Below the pieces are notes generated by a model that was not told the origin of the DNA, searched no databases, and saw nothing but the letters and a program-made list of their open reading frames with translations. Both the position numbers and the translations under genes were made by a program. A DNA stretch of 64,000 nt. Origin: Rhytidiadelphus loreus (lineage: Eukaryota > Streptophyta > Bryopsida > Hypnales > Hylocomiaceae). Location of the stretch: positions 67,537,093 through 67,601,092 of the forward strand of contig OX344763.1 in assembly GCA_947034895.1 (NCBI GenBank). Direction: 5' to 3'. Numbering within the stretch: the first letter of the stretch is position 1; every line of letters begins with the position of its first letter. Of the stretch, positions 1 through 10,499 are shown piece by piece.

Positions 1-175
1 CAAGAAACTGCCCTGTACTTTGATGTCCAAAAAAATATACAGTCATGAAATTCACGTTGGGAATTAATGGCAAACATGTTGTCGAAGTTGCAATTACTCG
101 TGAACACAAGAATTCAAAAAAACATGCAAGTGGTGGTCACTTCGAAAGACCTTATTTTGAAACACAAATTTAAAG
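1..175. repeat. Reference monomer (phase used in this annotation)
   Basis: Base 1 is taken as monomer position 1. Landmarks in order: CAAGAAGCTGCCC at 1-13; TTTGATGTCC at 19-28; an A7 tract at 29-35; TATAAAG at 36-42 (TATACAG in this first copy); TTCACG at 51-56; the AACATGTT palindrome at 73-80; GTCGAAG at 81-87; CGTGAA at 99-104; GAATTC at 110-115; a second A7 tract at 116-122; GTGGTGGTCAC near 130-140; and TTTAAAG closing the unit. The consensus CpGs are in CACGTT, GTCGAA and CTCGTG; some subfamilies gain a fourth in TTCGAAAG. Most variable positions are about 8-15 (CTGTAC/CTATAC/CATGTAC), 43-46, 56-72, 83-91, 103-108, 115-118 and 139-149. This copy carries the AATTAATGG variant. Confidence 0.9.
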
Positions 176-1870
176 CAAGAAGCTGCCCTGTACTTTGATG
201 TCCAAAAAAATATAAAGTCATGAAATTCACGTTCGGAACTAATGGGAAACATGTTGTCGAAGTTGCAATTACTCGTGAACACAAGAATTCAAAAAAACAT
301 GCAAGTGGTGGTCACTTCGAAAGACCTTATTTTGAAACACAAATTTAAAGCAAGAAGTTGCCCTGTACCTTGATGACCAAAAAAATATAAAGTCATGAAA
401 TTCACGTTCGGAACTAATGCCAAACATGTTGTCGAAGTTGCAATTACTCGTGAATGCAAGAATTCATAATATAATACAAGTGGTGGTCACTTGGAATGAC
501 CTTATTTTGAAACTCAAATTTAAAGCAAGAAACTGCCCTATACTTTGATGTCCAAAAAAATATAAAGTCATGAAATTCACGTTGGGAACAAATTGGGAAA
601 CATGTTGTTGGAATTCCAATTACTCGTGAACACAAGAATTCAAAAAAACATGCAAGTGGTGGTCACTTGGAATGACCTTATTTTGAAACACAAATTTAAA
701 GCAAGAAGCTGTCCTGTACTTTGATGTCCAAAAAAATATAAAGCCATGAAATTCACGTTGGGAACTAATGGCAAACATGTTGTCGAAGTTGCAATTACTC
801 GTGAACACAAGAATTCCAAAAAACATGAAAGTGGTGGTCACTTGGAATGACCTTATTGTGAAACACAAATTTAAAGCAAGAAGCTTCCCTGTACTTTGAT
901 GTCCAAAAAAATATAAAGTCATGAAATTCACGTTGGGAACTAATGGGAAACATGTTGTCGGAGTTCCAACTACTCGTGAACACAAGAATGAAAGAAGAAA
1001 TGCAAGTTGTAATCACTTGGAATGACCTTATTTTGAAACACAAATTTAAAGCTAGAAACTGCCATGTACTTTGATGTCCAAAAAAATATAAAGTCATGAA
1101 ATTCACGATGGGAACAAATTGGGAAACATGTTGTCGGAATTCCAATTACTCGTGAACACAAGAATTCAAAAAAACATGCAAGTGGTGGTCACTTGGAAGG
1201 ACCTTATTTTGAAACACAAATTTAAAGCAAGAAGCTGCCCTGTACTTTGATGTCCAAAAAAATATAAAGCCATGAAATTCACGTTGGGAACTAATGGCAA
1301 ACATGTTGTCGAAGTTGCAATTACTCGTGAACACAAGAATTCCAAAAAACATGCAAGTGGTGGTCACATGGAATGACCTTATTTTGAAACACAAATTTAA
1401 AGCAAGAAGCTGCCCTATACTTTGATGTCCAAAAAAATATAAAGCCATGAAATTCACGTTGGGAACTAATGGCAAACATGTTGTGAAAGTTGCAATTACT
1501 CGTGAACACAAGAATTCAAAAAAACATGCAAGTGGTGGTCACTTGCAATGACCTTATTTTGAAACACAAATTTTCAAGCAAGAAGTTGCCTCGTCCTTTG
1601 ATGTCCAAAAAAATATAAAGTCATGAAATTCACGTTGGGAACTAATGGCAAACATGTTGTCGAAGTTGCAATTACTCGTGAACACAAGAATTCCAAAAAA
1701 CATGCAAGTGGTGGTCACATGGAATGACCTTATTTTGAAACACAAATTTAAAGCAAGAAGCTGCCCTATACTTTGATGTCCAAAAAAATATAAAGTCATG
1801 AAATTCACTTTGGGAACTAATGGCAAACATGTTGTCGAAGTTGCAATTACTCGTGAACACAAGAATTCAG
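1..1870. repeat. Block A, first copy (mixed subfamily monomers)
   Basis: About 10.7 monomers of mixed type: CTTCGAAAGACC-type copies at the left, an AACAAATTGGG copy with an extra GGAATTCC site near 610, a GAATGAAAGAAG copy near 987, a CGATGGGAAC copy near 1107, and a TTTTCAAGCAAG/CCTCGTCC copy near 1570. The same order recurs at 23646-26040 (offset 23645, becoming 24171 after a three-monomer, 526-bp insertion in that copy), and its right part recurs again at 48.6-49.7 kb. Window base 1 falls inside the TATATAG-type landmark context seen just upstream of 23646, so the array clearly continues to the left of the window. Confidence 0.85.
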
Positions 1871-2400
1871 AAAAACATGCAAGTGGTGGTCACTTGGAAT
1901 GACCTTATTTTGAAACACAAATTTAAAGCAAGAAGATGCCCTATACTTTGATGTCCAAAAAAATATAAAGTCATGAAATTCACGTTGGGAACTAATGGCA
2001 AACATGTTGTCGAAGTTGCAATTACTCGTGAACGCAAGAATTCCAAAAAACATGCAAGTGGTGGTCACTTGGAATGACCTTATTTTGAAACACAAATTTA
2101 AAGCAAGAAGATGCCCTATACTTTGATGTCCAAAAAAATATAAAGTCATGAAATTCACGTTGGGAACTAATGGCAAACATGTTGTCGAAGTTGCAATTAC
2201 TCGTGAACGCAAGAATTCCAAAAAACATGCAAGTGGTGGTCACATGGAATGACCTTATTTTGAAACACAAATTTAAAGCAAGAAGATGCCCTGTACTTTG
2301 ATGACCAAAAAAATATAAAGCCATGAAATTCACGTTGGGAACTAATGGCAAACATGTTGTCGAAGTTGCAATTACTCGTGAACACAAGAATTCATAAAAA

Positions 2401-5400
2401 CATGCAAGTGGTGCTCACTTGGAATGACCTTTTTTTTGAAACACAAATTTAAAGCAAGAAACTGCCCTATACTTTGATGTCCAAAAAAATATAAAGTCAT
2501 GAAATTCACGTTGGGAACTAATGGAAACATGTTGTCGAAGTTGCAATTACTCGAGATTACAAGAATTCATAAAAGCATGCAAGTGGTGGTCACTTGGAAT
2601 GAGCTTATTTTGAAATACAAATTTAAAGCAAGAAGCTGCCTTGTACTTTGATGTCCAAAAAAATATAAAGTCATGAAATTCACTTTGGGAACTAATGGCA
2701 AACATGTTGTCGGAGTTCCAATTACTCGTGAACACAAGTTTTCATAAAAACATGCAAGTGGTGGTCACTTGGAATGAGCTTATTTTGAAACACAAATTTA
2801 AAGCAAAAAGCTGCCCTGTACTTTGATGTCCAAAAAAATATAAAGTCATGAAATTCACTTTGGGAACTAATGGCAAACATGTTGTCGAAGTTGCAATTAC
2901 TCGTGAACACAAGAATTCCAAAAAACATGCAAGTGGTGGTCACTTGGAATGACCTTATTTTGAAACACAAATTTAAAGCAAGAAGCTGCCCTGTACTTTG
3001 ATATCCAAAAAAATATAAAGTCATGAAATTCACGTTGGGAACTAATGGCAAACATGTTGTCGAAGTTGCAATTACTCGTGAACACAAGAATTCCAAAAAA
3101 CATGCAAGTGGTGGTCACATGGAATGACCTTATTTTGAAACACAAATTTAAAGCAAGAAGCTGCCCTATACTTTGATGTCCAAAAAAATATAAAGTCATG
3201 AAATTCACTTTGGGAACTAATGGCAAACATGTTGTCGAAGTTGCAATTATTCGTGATTACAAGAATTCAAAAAAACATGCAAGTGGTGGTCACTTGGAAT
3301 GACCTTATTTTGAAACACAAATTTAAAGCAAGAAGATGCCCTATACTTTGATGTCCAAAAAAATATAAAGTCATGAAATTCACGTTGGGAACTAATGGCA
3401 AACATGTTGTCGAAGTTGCAATTACTCGTGAACGCAAGAATTCCAAAAAACATGCAAGTGGTGGTCACATGGAATGACCTTATTTTGAAACACAAATTTA
3501 AAGCAAGAAGCTGCCCTGTACTTTGATGTCCAAAAAAATATAAAGCCATGAAATTCACGTTGGGAACTAATGGCAAACATGTTGTCGAAGTTGCAATTAC
3601 TCGTGAATACAAGAATTCATAAAAACATGCAAGTGGTGCTCACTTGGAATGACCTTTTTTTTGAAACACAAATTTAAAGCAAGAAACTGCCCTATACTTT
3701 GATGTCCAAAAAAATATAAAGTCATGAAATTCACGTTGGGAACTAATGGAAACATGTTGTCGAAGTTGCAATTACTCGAGATTACAAGAATTCATAAAAG
3801 CATGCAAGTGGTGGTCACTTGGAATGAGCTTATTTTGAAACACAAATTTAAAGCAAGAAGCTGCCTTGTACTTTGATGTCCAAAAAAATATAAAGTCATG
3901 AAACTCACATTGGGAACTAATGGCAAACATGTTGTCGGAGTTCCAATTACTCGTGAACACAAGTTTTCATAAATACATGCAAGTGGTGGTCACTTGGAAT
4001 GAGCTTATTTTGAAACACAAATTTAAAGCAAAAAGCTGCCCTGTACTTTGATGTCCAAAAAAATATAAAGTCATGAAATTCACGTTGGGAACTAATGGCA
4101 AACATGTTCTCGAAGTTGCAATTATTCGTGATTACAAGAATTCAAAAAAACATGCAAGTGGTGGTCACTTGGAATGACCTTATTTTGAAACACAAATTTA
4201 AAGCAAGAAGCTGCCCTGTACTTTGATGTCCAAAAAAATATAAAGTCATGAAATTCACGTTGGGAACTAATGGCAAACATGTTGTCGAAGTTGCAATTAC
4301 TCGTGAACACAAGAATTCCAAAAAACATGCAAGTGGTGGTCACATGGAATGACCTTATTTTGAAACACAAATTTAAAGCAAGAAGCTGCCCTATACTTTG
4401 ATGTCCAAAAAAATATAAAGTCATGAAATTCACTTTGGGAACTAATGGCAAACATGTTGTCGAAGTTGCAATTACTCGTGAACACAAGAATTCAGAAAAA
4501 CATGCAAGTGGTGGTCACTTGGAATGACCTTATTTTGAAACACAAATTTAAAGCAAGAAGATGCCCTATACTTTGATGTCCAAAAAAATATAAAGTCATG
4601 AAATTCACGTTGGGAACTAATGGCAAACATGTTGTCGAAGTTGCAATTACTCGTGAACGCAAGAATTCCAAAAAACATGCAAGTGGTGGTCACATGGAAT
4701 GACCTTATTTTGAAACACAAATTTAAAGCAAGAAGCTGCCCTGTACTTTGATGTCCAAAAAAATATAAAGCCATGAAATTCACGTTGGGAACTAATGGCA
4801 AACATGTTGTCGAAGTTGCAATTACTCGTGAACACAAGAATTCATAAAAACATGCAAGTGGTGCTCACTTGGAATGACCTTTTTTTTGAAACACAAATTT
4901 AAAGCAAGAAACTGCCCTATACTTTGATGTCCAAAAAAATATAAAGTCATGAAATTCACGTTGGGAACTAATGGAAACATGTTGTCGAAGTTGCAATTAC
5001 TCGAGATTACAAGAATTCATAAAAGCATGCAAGTGGTGGTCACTTGGAATGAGCTTATTTTGAAACACAAATTTAAAGCAAGAAGCTGCCTTGTACTTTG
5101 ATGTCCAAAAAAATATAAAGTCATGAAATTCACATTGGGAACTAATGGCAAACATGTTGTCGGAGTCCCAATTACTCGTGAACACAAGTTTTCATAAATA
5201 CATGCAAGTGGTGGTCACTTGGAATGAGCTTATTTTGAAACACAAATTTAAAGCAAAAAGCTGCCCTGTACTTTGATGTCCAAAAAAATATAAAGTCATG
5301 AAATTCACGTTGGGAACTAATGGCAAACATGTTCTCGAAGTTGCAATTATTCGTGATTACAAGAATTCAAAAAAACATGCAAGTGGTGGTCACTTGGAAT

Positions 5401-5440
5401 GACCTTATTTTGAAACACAAATTTAAAGCAAGAAGCTGCC
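2401..5440. repeat. 7-monomer periodic segment, period 1225 bp
   Basis: The rare GTGCTCAC variant followed by a T8 run recurs at about 2411, 3636 and 4861, exactly 1225 bp (7 x 175) apart, together with CTCGAGATTAC monomers and AATGGAAAC monomers at the same lag. The lag match is closest for about 3284-4215 versus 4509-5440, where I saw only a few differences (for example AAACTCAC versus AAATTCAC near 3904). The first copy at 2401-3625 is more diverged, for example GAAATACAA near 2613 and CACTTTGGG in place of CACATTGGG. This is an older or less homogenised HOR than the 1402-bp one. Confidence 0.8.
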
Positions 5441-5862
5441 CAGTACTTTGATGTCCAAAATAAAAAAAGTCATGAAATTCACGTTGGGAACTAATGGCAA
5501 ACATGTTGTCGAAGTTGCAATTACTCGTGAACGCAAGAATTCATAAGAACATGCAAGTGGTGGTCACTTGGAATGACCTTTTTTTTGAAACACAAATTTA
5601 AAGCAAGAAACTGCCCTGTACTTTGATGTCCAAAAAAATATAAAGCCATGAAATTCACGTTGGGAACAAATGGCAAACATGTTGTCGAAGTTGCAATTAC
5701 TCGTGAACACAAGAATTCCAAAAAACATGCAAGTGGTGGTCACTTGGAATGACTTTATTTTGAAACACAAATTTAAAGCAAGAAGCTGCCCTGTACTTTG
5801 ATGTCCAAAAAAATATAAAGTCATGAAATTCACGTTGGGAACTAATGGCAAACATGTTGTCG
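4145..5862. repeat. 1.72-kb segmental duplication, copy 1 (offset 2101)
   Basis: By eye this is base-for-base the same as 6246-7963 except for one substitution: CGGAGTCCC at 5161-5169 against CGGAGTTCC at 7262-7270. Homology stops at the left where TTCAAAAAAAC becomes TTCATAAAAAC, and at the right where GGAGTTCC becomes GAAGTTGC. The offset of 2101 bp is 12 monomers plus one base. It includes a damaged A/T-tract monomer at 5455-5470 (AAAATAAAAAAAGTC), a rare marker also present near 7560, 10537 and 12645. Confidence 0.88.
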
Positions 5863-6245
5863 GAGTTCCAATTACTCGTGAACACAAGAATTCATAAAAA
5901 CATGCAATTGGTGGTCACTTGGAATGACCTTATTTTGAAACACAAATTAAAAGCAAGAAGCTGCCCTGTACTTTGATATCCAAAAAAATAAAAAGTCATG
6001 AAATTCACATTGGGAACTAATGGCAAACATGTTGTCGAAGTCGCAATTACTCGTGAACACAAGAATTCATAAAAACATGCAAGTGGTGGTCACTTGGAAT
6101 GACCTTATTTTGAAACACAAATTTAAAGCAAGAAGCTGCCCTGTACTTTGATGTCCAAAAATAATATAAAGTCATGAAATTCACGTTGGGAACTAATGGC
6201 AAACATGTTGTCGGAGTTGCAATTACTCGTGAATACAAGAATTCA

Positions 6246-7963
6246 TAAAAACATGCAAGTGGTGGTCACTTGGAATGACCTTATTTTGAAACACAAATTT
6301 AAAGCAAGAAGCTGCCCTGTACTTTGATGTCCAAAAAAATATAAAGTCATGAAATTCACGTTGGGAACTAATGGCAAACATGTTGTCGAAGTTGCAATTA
6401 CTCGTGAACACAAGAATTCCAAAAAACATGCAAGTGGTGGTCACATGGAATGACCTTATTTTGAAACACAAATTTAAAGCAAGAAGCTGCCCTATACTTT
6501 GATGTCCAAAAAAATATAAAGTCATGAAATTCACTTTGGGAACTAATGGCAAACATGTTGTCGAAGTTGCAATTACTCGTGAACACAAGAATTCAGAAAA
6601 ACATGCAAGTGGTGGTCACTTGGAATGACCTTATTTTGAAACACAAATTTAAAGCAAGAAGATGCCCTATACTTTGATGTCCAAAAAAATATAAAGTCAT
6701 GAAATTCACGTTGGGAACTAATGGCAAACATGTTGTCGAAGTTGCAATTACTCGTGAACGCAAGAATTCCAAAAAACATGCAAGTGGTGGTCACATGGAA
6801 TGACCTTATTTTGAAACACAAATTTAAAGCAAGAAGCTGCCCTGTACTTTGATGTCCAAAAAAATATAAAGCCATGAAATTCACGTTGGGAACTAATGGC
6901 AAACATGTTGTCGAAGTTGCAATTACTCGTGAACACAAGAATTCATAAAAACATGCAAGTGGTGCTCACTTGGAATGACCTTTTTTTTGAAACACAAATT
7001 TAAAGCAAGAAACTGCCCTATACTTTGATGTCCAAAAAAATATAAAGTCATGAAATTCACGTTGGGAACTAATGGAAACATGTTGTCGAAGTTGCAATTA
7101 CTCGAGATTACAAGAATTCATAAAAGCATGCAAGTGGTGGTCACTTGGAATGAGCTTATTTTGAAACACAAATTTAAAGCAAGAAGCTGCCTTGTACTTT
7201 GATGTCCAAAAAAATATAAAGTCATGAAATTCACATTGGGAACTAATGGCAAACATGTTGTCGGAGTTCCAATTACTCGTGAACACAAGTTTTCATAAAT
7301 ACATGCAAGTGGTGGTCACTTGGAATGAGCTTATTTTGAAACACAAATTTAAAGCAAAAAGCTGCCCTGTACTTTGATGTCCAAAAAAATATAAAGTCAT
7401 GAAATTCACGTTGGGAACTAATGGCAAACATGTTCTCGAAGTTGCAATTATTCGTGATTACAAGAATTCAAAAAAACATGCAAGTGGTGGTCACTTGGAA
7501 TGACCTTATTTTGAAACACAAATTTAAAGCAAGAAGCTGCCCAGTACTTTGATGTCCAAAATAAAAAAAGTCATGAAATTCACGTTGGGAACTAATGGCA
7601 AACATGTTGTCGAAGTTGCAATTACTCGTGAACGCAAGAATTCATAAGAACATGCAAGTGGTGGTCACTTGGAATGACCTTTTTTTTGAAACACAAATTT
7701 AAAGCAAGAAACTGCCCTGTACTTTGATGTCCAAAAAAATATAAAGCCATGAAATTCACGTTGGGAACAAATGGCAAACATGTTGTCGAAGTTGCAATTA
7801 CTCGTGAACACAAGAATTCCAAAAAACATGCAAGTGGTGGTCACTTGGAATGACTTTATTTTGAAACACAAATTTAAAGCAAGAAGCTGCCCTGTACTTT
7901 GATGTCCAAAAAAATATAAAGTCATGAAATTCACGTTGGGAACTAATGGCAAACATGTTGTCG
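6246..7963. repeat. 1.72-kb segmental duplication, copy 2 (offset 2101)
   Basis: Near-identical partner of 4145-5862. Its right part, together with following sequence, recurs once more at 11674-13133 (offset 5077), so this segment type exists in at least three copies in the first 13 kb. Mismatches are so few that the duplication must be recent relative to general monomer divergence, or the copies have been homogenised. Confidence 0.88.
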
Positions 7964-8513
7964 AAGTTGCAATTACTCGTGAACACAAGAATTCATAAAA
8001 ACATGCAAGTGGTGGTCACTTGGAATGACCTTATTTTGAAACACAAATTTAAAGCAAGAAGCTGCCCTGTACTTTGATGTCCAAAAAAATATAAAGTCAT
8101 GAAATTCACGTTGGGAACAAATGGCAAACATGTTGTCGAAGTTGCAATTACTCGTGAACGCAAGAATTCAAAAAAACATGCAAGTGGTGGTCACTTCGAA
8201 AGACCTTATTTTGAAACACAAATTTAAAGCAAGAAGCTGCCCTGTACTTTGATGTCTAAAAAAATATAAAGCCATCAAATTCACTTTGGGAACTAATGGC
8301 AAACATGTTGTCGAAGTTGCAATTACTCGTGAACACAAGAATTCCAAAAAACATGGAAGTGGTGGTCACTTGGAATGACCTTATTGTGAAGCACAAATTT
8401 AAAGCAAGAAGCTTCCCTGTACTTTGATGTCCAAAAAAATATAAAGTCATGAAATTCACGTTCGGAACTAATGGGAAACATGTTGTCGAAGTTGCAATTA
8501 CTCGTGAACACAA
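7964..8513. repeat. Transition monomers between the 2101-bp duplication and CGGAACT monomers
   Basis: About three monomers of mixed type. They include a GTCTAAAAAAATATAAAGCCATC copy near 8253-8276 (C where most copies read ATG in CCATGAAA) and a TTGTGAAGCACAA copy near 8384. The latter two features recur near 9150-9270 and 15100-15230, so this is a related but not identical neighbour of those blocks. Confidence 0.7.
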
Positions 8514-9070
8514 GAATTCAAAAAAACATGCAAGTGGTGGTCACTTCGAAAGACCTTATTTTGAAACACAAATTTAAAGCAAGAAGCTGCCCTGTACTTT
8601 GATGTCCAAAAAAATATAAAGTCATGAAATTCACGTTCGGAACTAATGGGAAACATGTTGTCGAAGTTGCATTTACTCGTGAACACAAGAATTCAAAAAA
8701 ACATGCAAGTGGTGGTCACTTCGAAAGACCTTATTTTGAAACACAAATTTAAAGCAAGAAGCTGCCCTGTACTTTGATGTCCAAAAAAATATATAGTCAT
8801 GAAATTCACGTTGGGAATTAATGGCAAACATGTTGTCGAAGTTGCAATTACTCGTGAACACAAGAATTCAAAAAAACATGCAAGTGGTGGTCACTTCGAA
8901 AGACCTTATTTTGAAACACAAATTTAAAGCAAGAAGCTGCCCTGTACTTTGATGTCCAAAAAAATATAAAGTCATGAAATTCACGTTCGGAACTAATGGG
9001 AAACATGTTGTCGAAGTTGCATTTACTCGTGAACACAAGAATTCAAAAAAACATGCAAGTGGTGGTCACT
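8514..9070. repeat. 350-bp dimer duplication (CGTTCGGAAC monomers)
   Basis: Positions of about 8521-8720 match 8871-9070 at a 350-bp lag, including the private GTTGCATTTACTC variant near 8666 and 9016. That variant appears again near 14970 in the 5954-bp-offset copy. The alternating monomer carries ATATATAGTC plus GGGAATTAATGG. The match ends where CTTCGAAAGACC changes to CTTGGAATGACC. Confidence 0.8.
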
Positions 9071-10499
9071 TGGAATGACCTTATTTTGAAACACAAATTT
9101 AAAGCAAGAAGCTGCCCTGTACTTTGATGTCTAAAAAAATATAAAGCCATGAAATTCACGTTGGGAACTAATGGCAAACATGTTGTCGAAGTTGCAATTA
9201 CTCGTGAACACAAGAATTCCAAAAAACATGGAAGTGGTGGTCACTTGGAATGACCTTATTGTGAAGCACAAATTTAAAGCAAGAAGCTTCCCTGTACTTT
9301 GATGTCCAAAAAAATATAAAGTCATGAAATTCACGTTGGGAACTAATGGCAAACATGTTGTCGGAGTTGCAATTACTCGTGAATACAAGAATTCATAAAA
9401 ACATGCAAGTGGTGGTCACTTGGAATGACCTTATTTTGAAACACAAATTTAAAGCAAGAAGCTGCCCTATACTTTGATGTCCAAAAAAATATAAAGTCAT
9501 GAAATTCACGTTGCGAACAAATGGCAAACATGTTGTCGAAGTTGCAATTACTCGTGAACGCAAGAATTCAAAAAAACATGCAAGTGGTGGTCACTTCGAA
9601 AGACCTTATTTTGAAACACAAATTTAAAGCTAGAAACTGCCATGTACTTTGATGTCCAAAGAAATATAAAGTCATGAAATTCACATTGGGAACTAATGGC
9701 AAACATGTTGTCGAAGTTGCAATTACTCGTGAACACAAGAATTCAAAAAAACATGCAAGTGTTGGTCACTTGGAATGACCTTATTTTGAAACACAAATTT
9801 AAAGCAAGAAGCTGCCCTGTACTTTGATGTCCAAAAATAATATAAAGTCATGAAATTCACGTTGGGAACTAATGGCAAACATGTTGTCGGAGTTGCAATT
9901 ACTCGTGAATACAAGAATTCATAAAAACATGCAAGTGGTGGTCACTTGGAATGACCTTATTTTGAAACACAAATTTAAAGCAAGAAGCTGCCCTGTACTT
10001 TGATGTCCAAAAAAATATAAAGTCATGAAATTCACGTTGGGAACAAATGGCAAACATGTTGTCGAAGTTGCAATTACTCGTGAACGCAAGAATTCAAAAA
10101 AACATGCAAGTGGTGGTCACTTCGAAAGACCTTATTTTGAAACACAAATTTAAAGCTAGAAACTGCCATGTACTTTGATGTCCAAAAAAATATAAAGTCA
10201 TTAAAATTCACGTTGGGAACTAATGGGAAACATGTTGTCGGAGTTCCAATTACTCGTGAACACAAGAATGAAAGAAGAAATGCAAGTTGTAATCACTTGG
10301 AATGACCTTATTTTGAAACACAAATTTAAAGCAAGAAGCTGCCCTGTACTTTGATGTCCAAAAAAATATAAAGTCATGAAATTCACGTTGGGGACTAATG
10401 GAAACATGTTGTTGAAGTTGCAATTACTCGTGAAAGCAAGAATTCAAAAAAACATGCAAGTGGTGGTCACTTGGAATGACCTTATTTTGAAACACAAAT
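8770..10499. repeat. 1.73-kb segmental duplication, copy 1 (offset 5954)
   Basis: Matches 14724-16453 at a constant offset of 5954 bp with only a few differences, for example AAGTGTTGG near 9766 against AAGTGGTGG, and TTCAAAAAAAC near 9742 against TTCATAAAAAC. Breaks are sharp: AAGCTGCC versus AAACTGCC on the left, and AAATTTAAAGC versus AAATTAAAAGC on the right. It carries the first GCTAGAAACTGCCATG/CCAAAGAAATATAAAG monomers that later dominate the 1402-bp HOR. Confidence 0.82.

Noticed and set aside
29..42. Yeast-type ARS consensus on the minus strand of the A-tract/TATA segment
   Set aside because: It fits 10 of 11 positions at best, the motif is specific to budding yeast, and AT-rich tracts give such matches by chance.
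2431..2438. T8 runs (also near 3656, 4881, 6982 and at the landmark dimers) as Pol III terminators
   Set aside because: They are a recurrent variant of CCTTATTTTG in the repeat, with no internal Pol III promoter boxes upstream.
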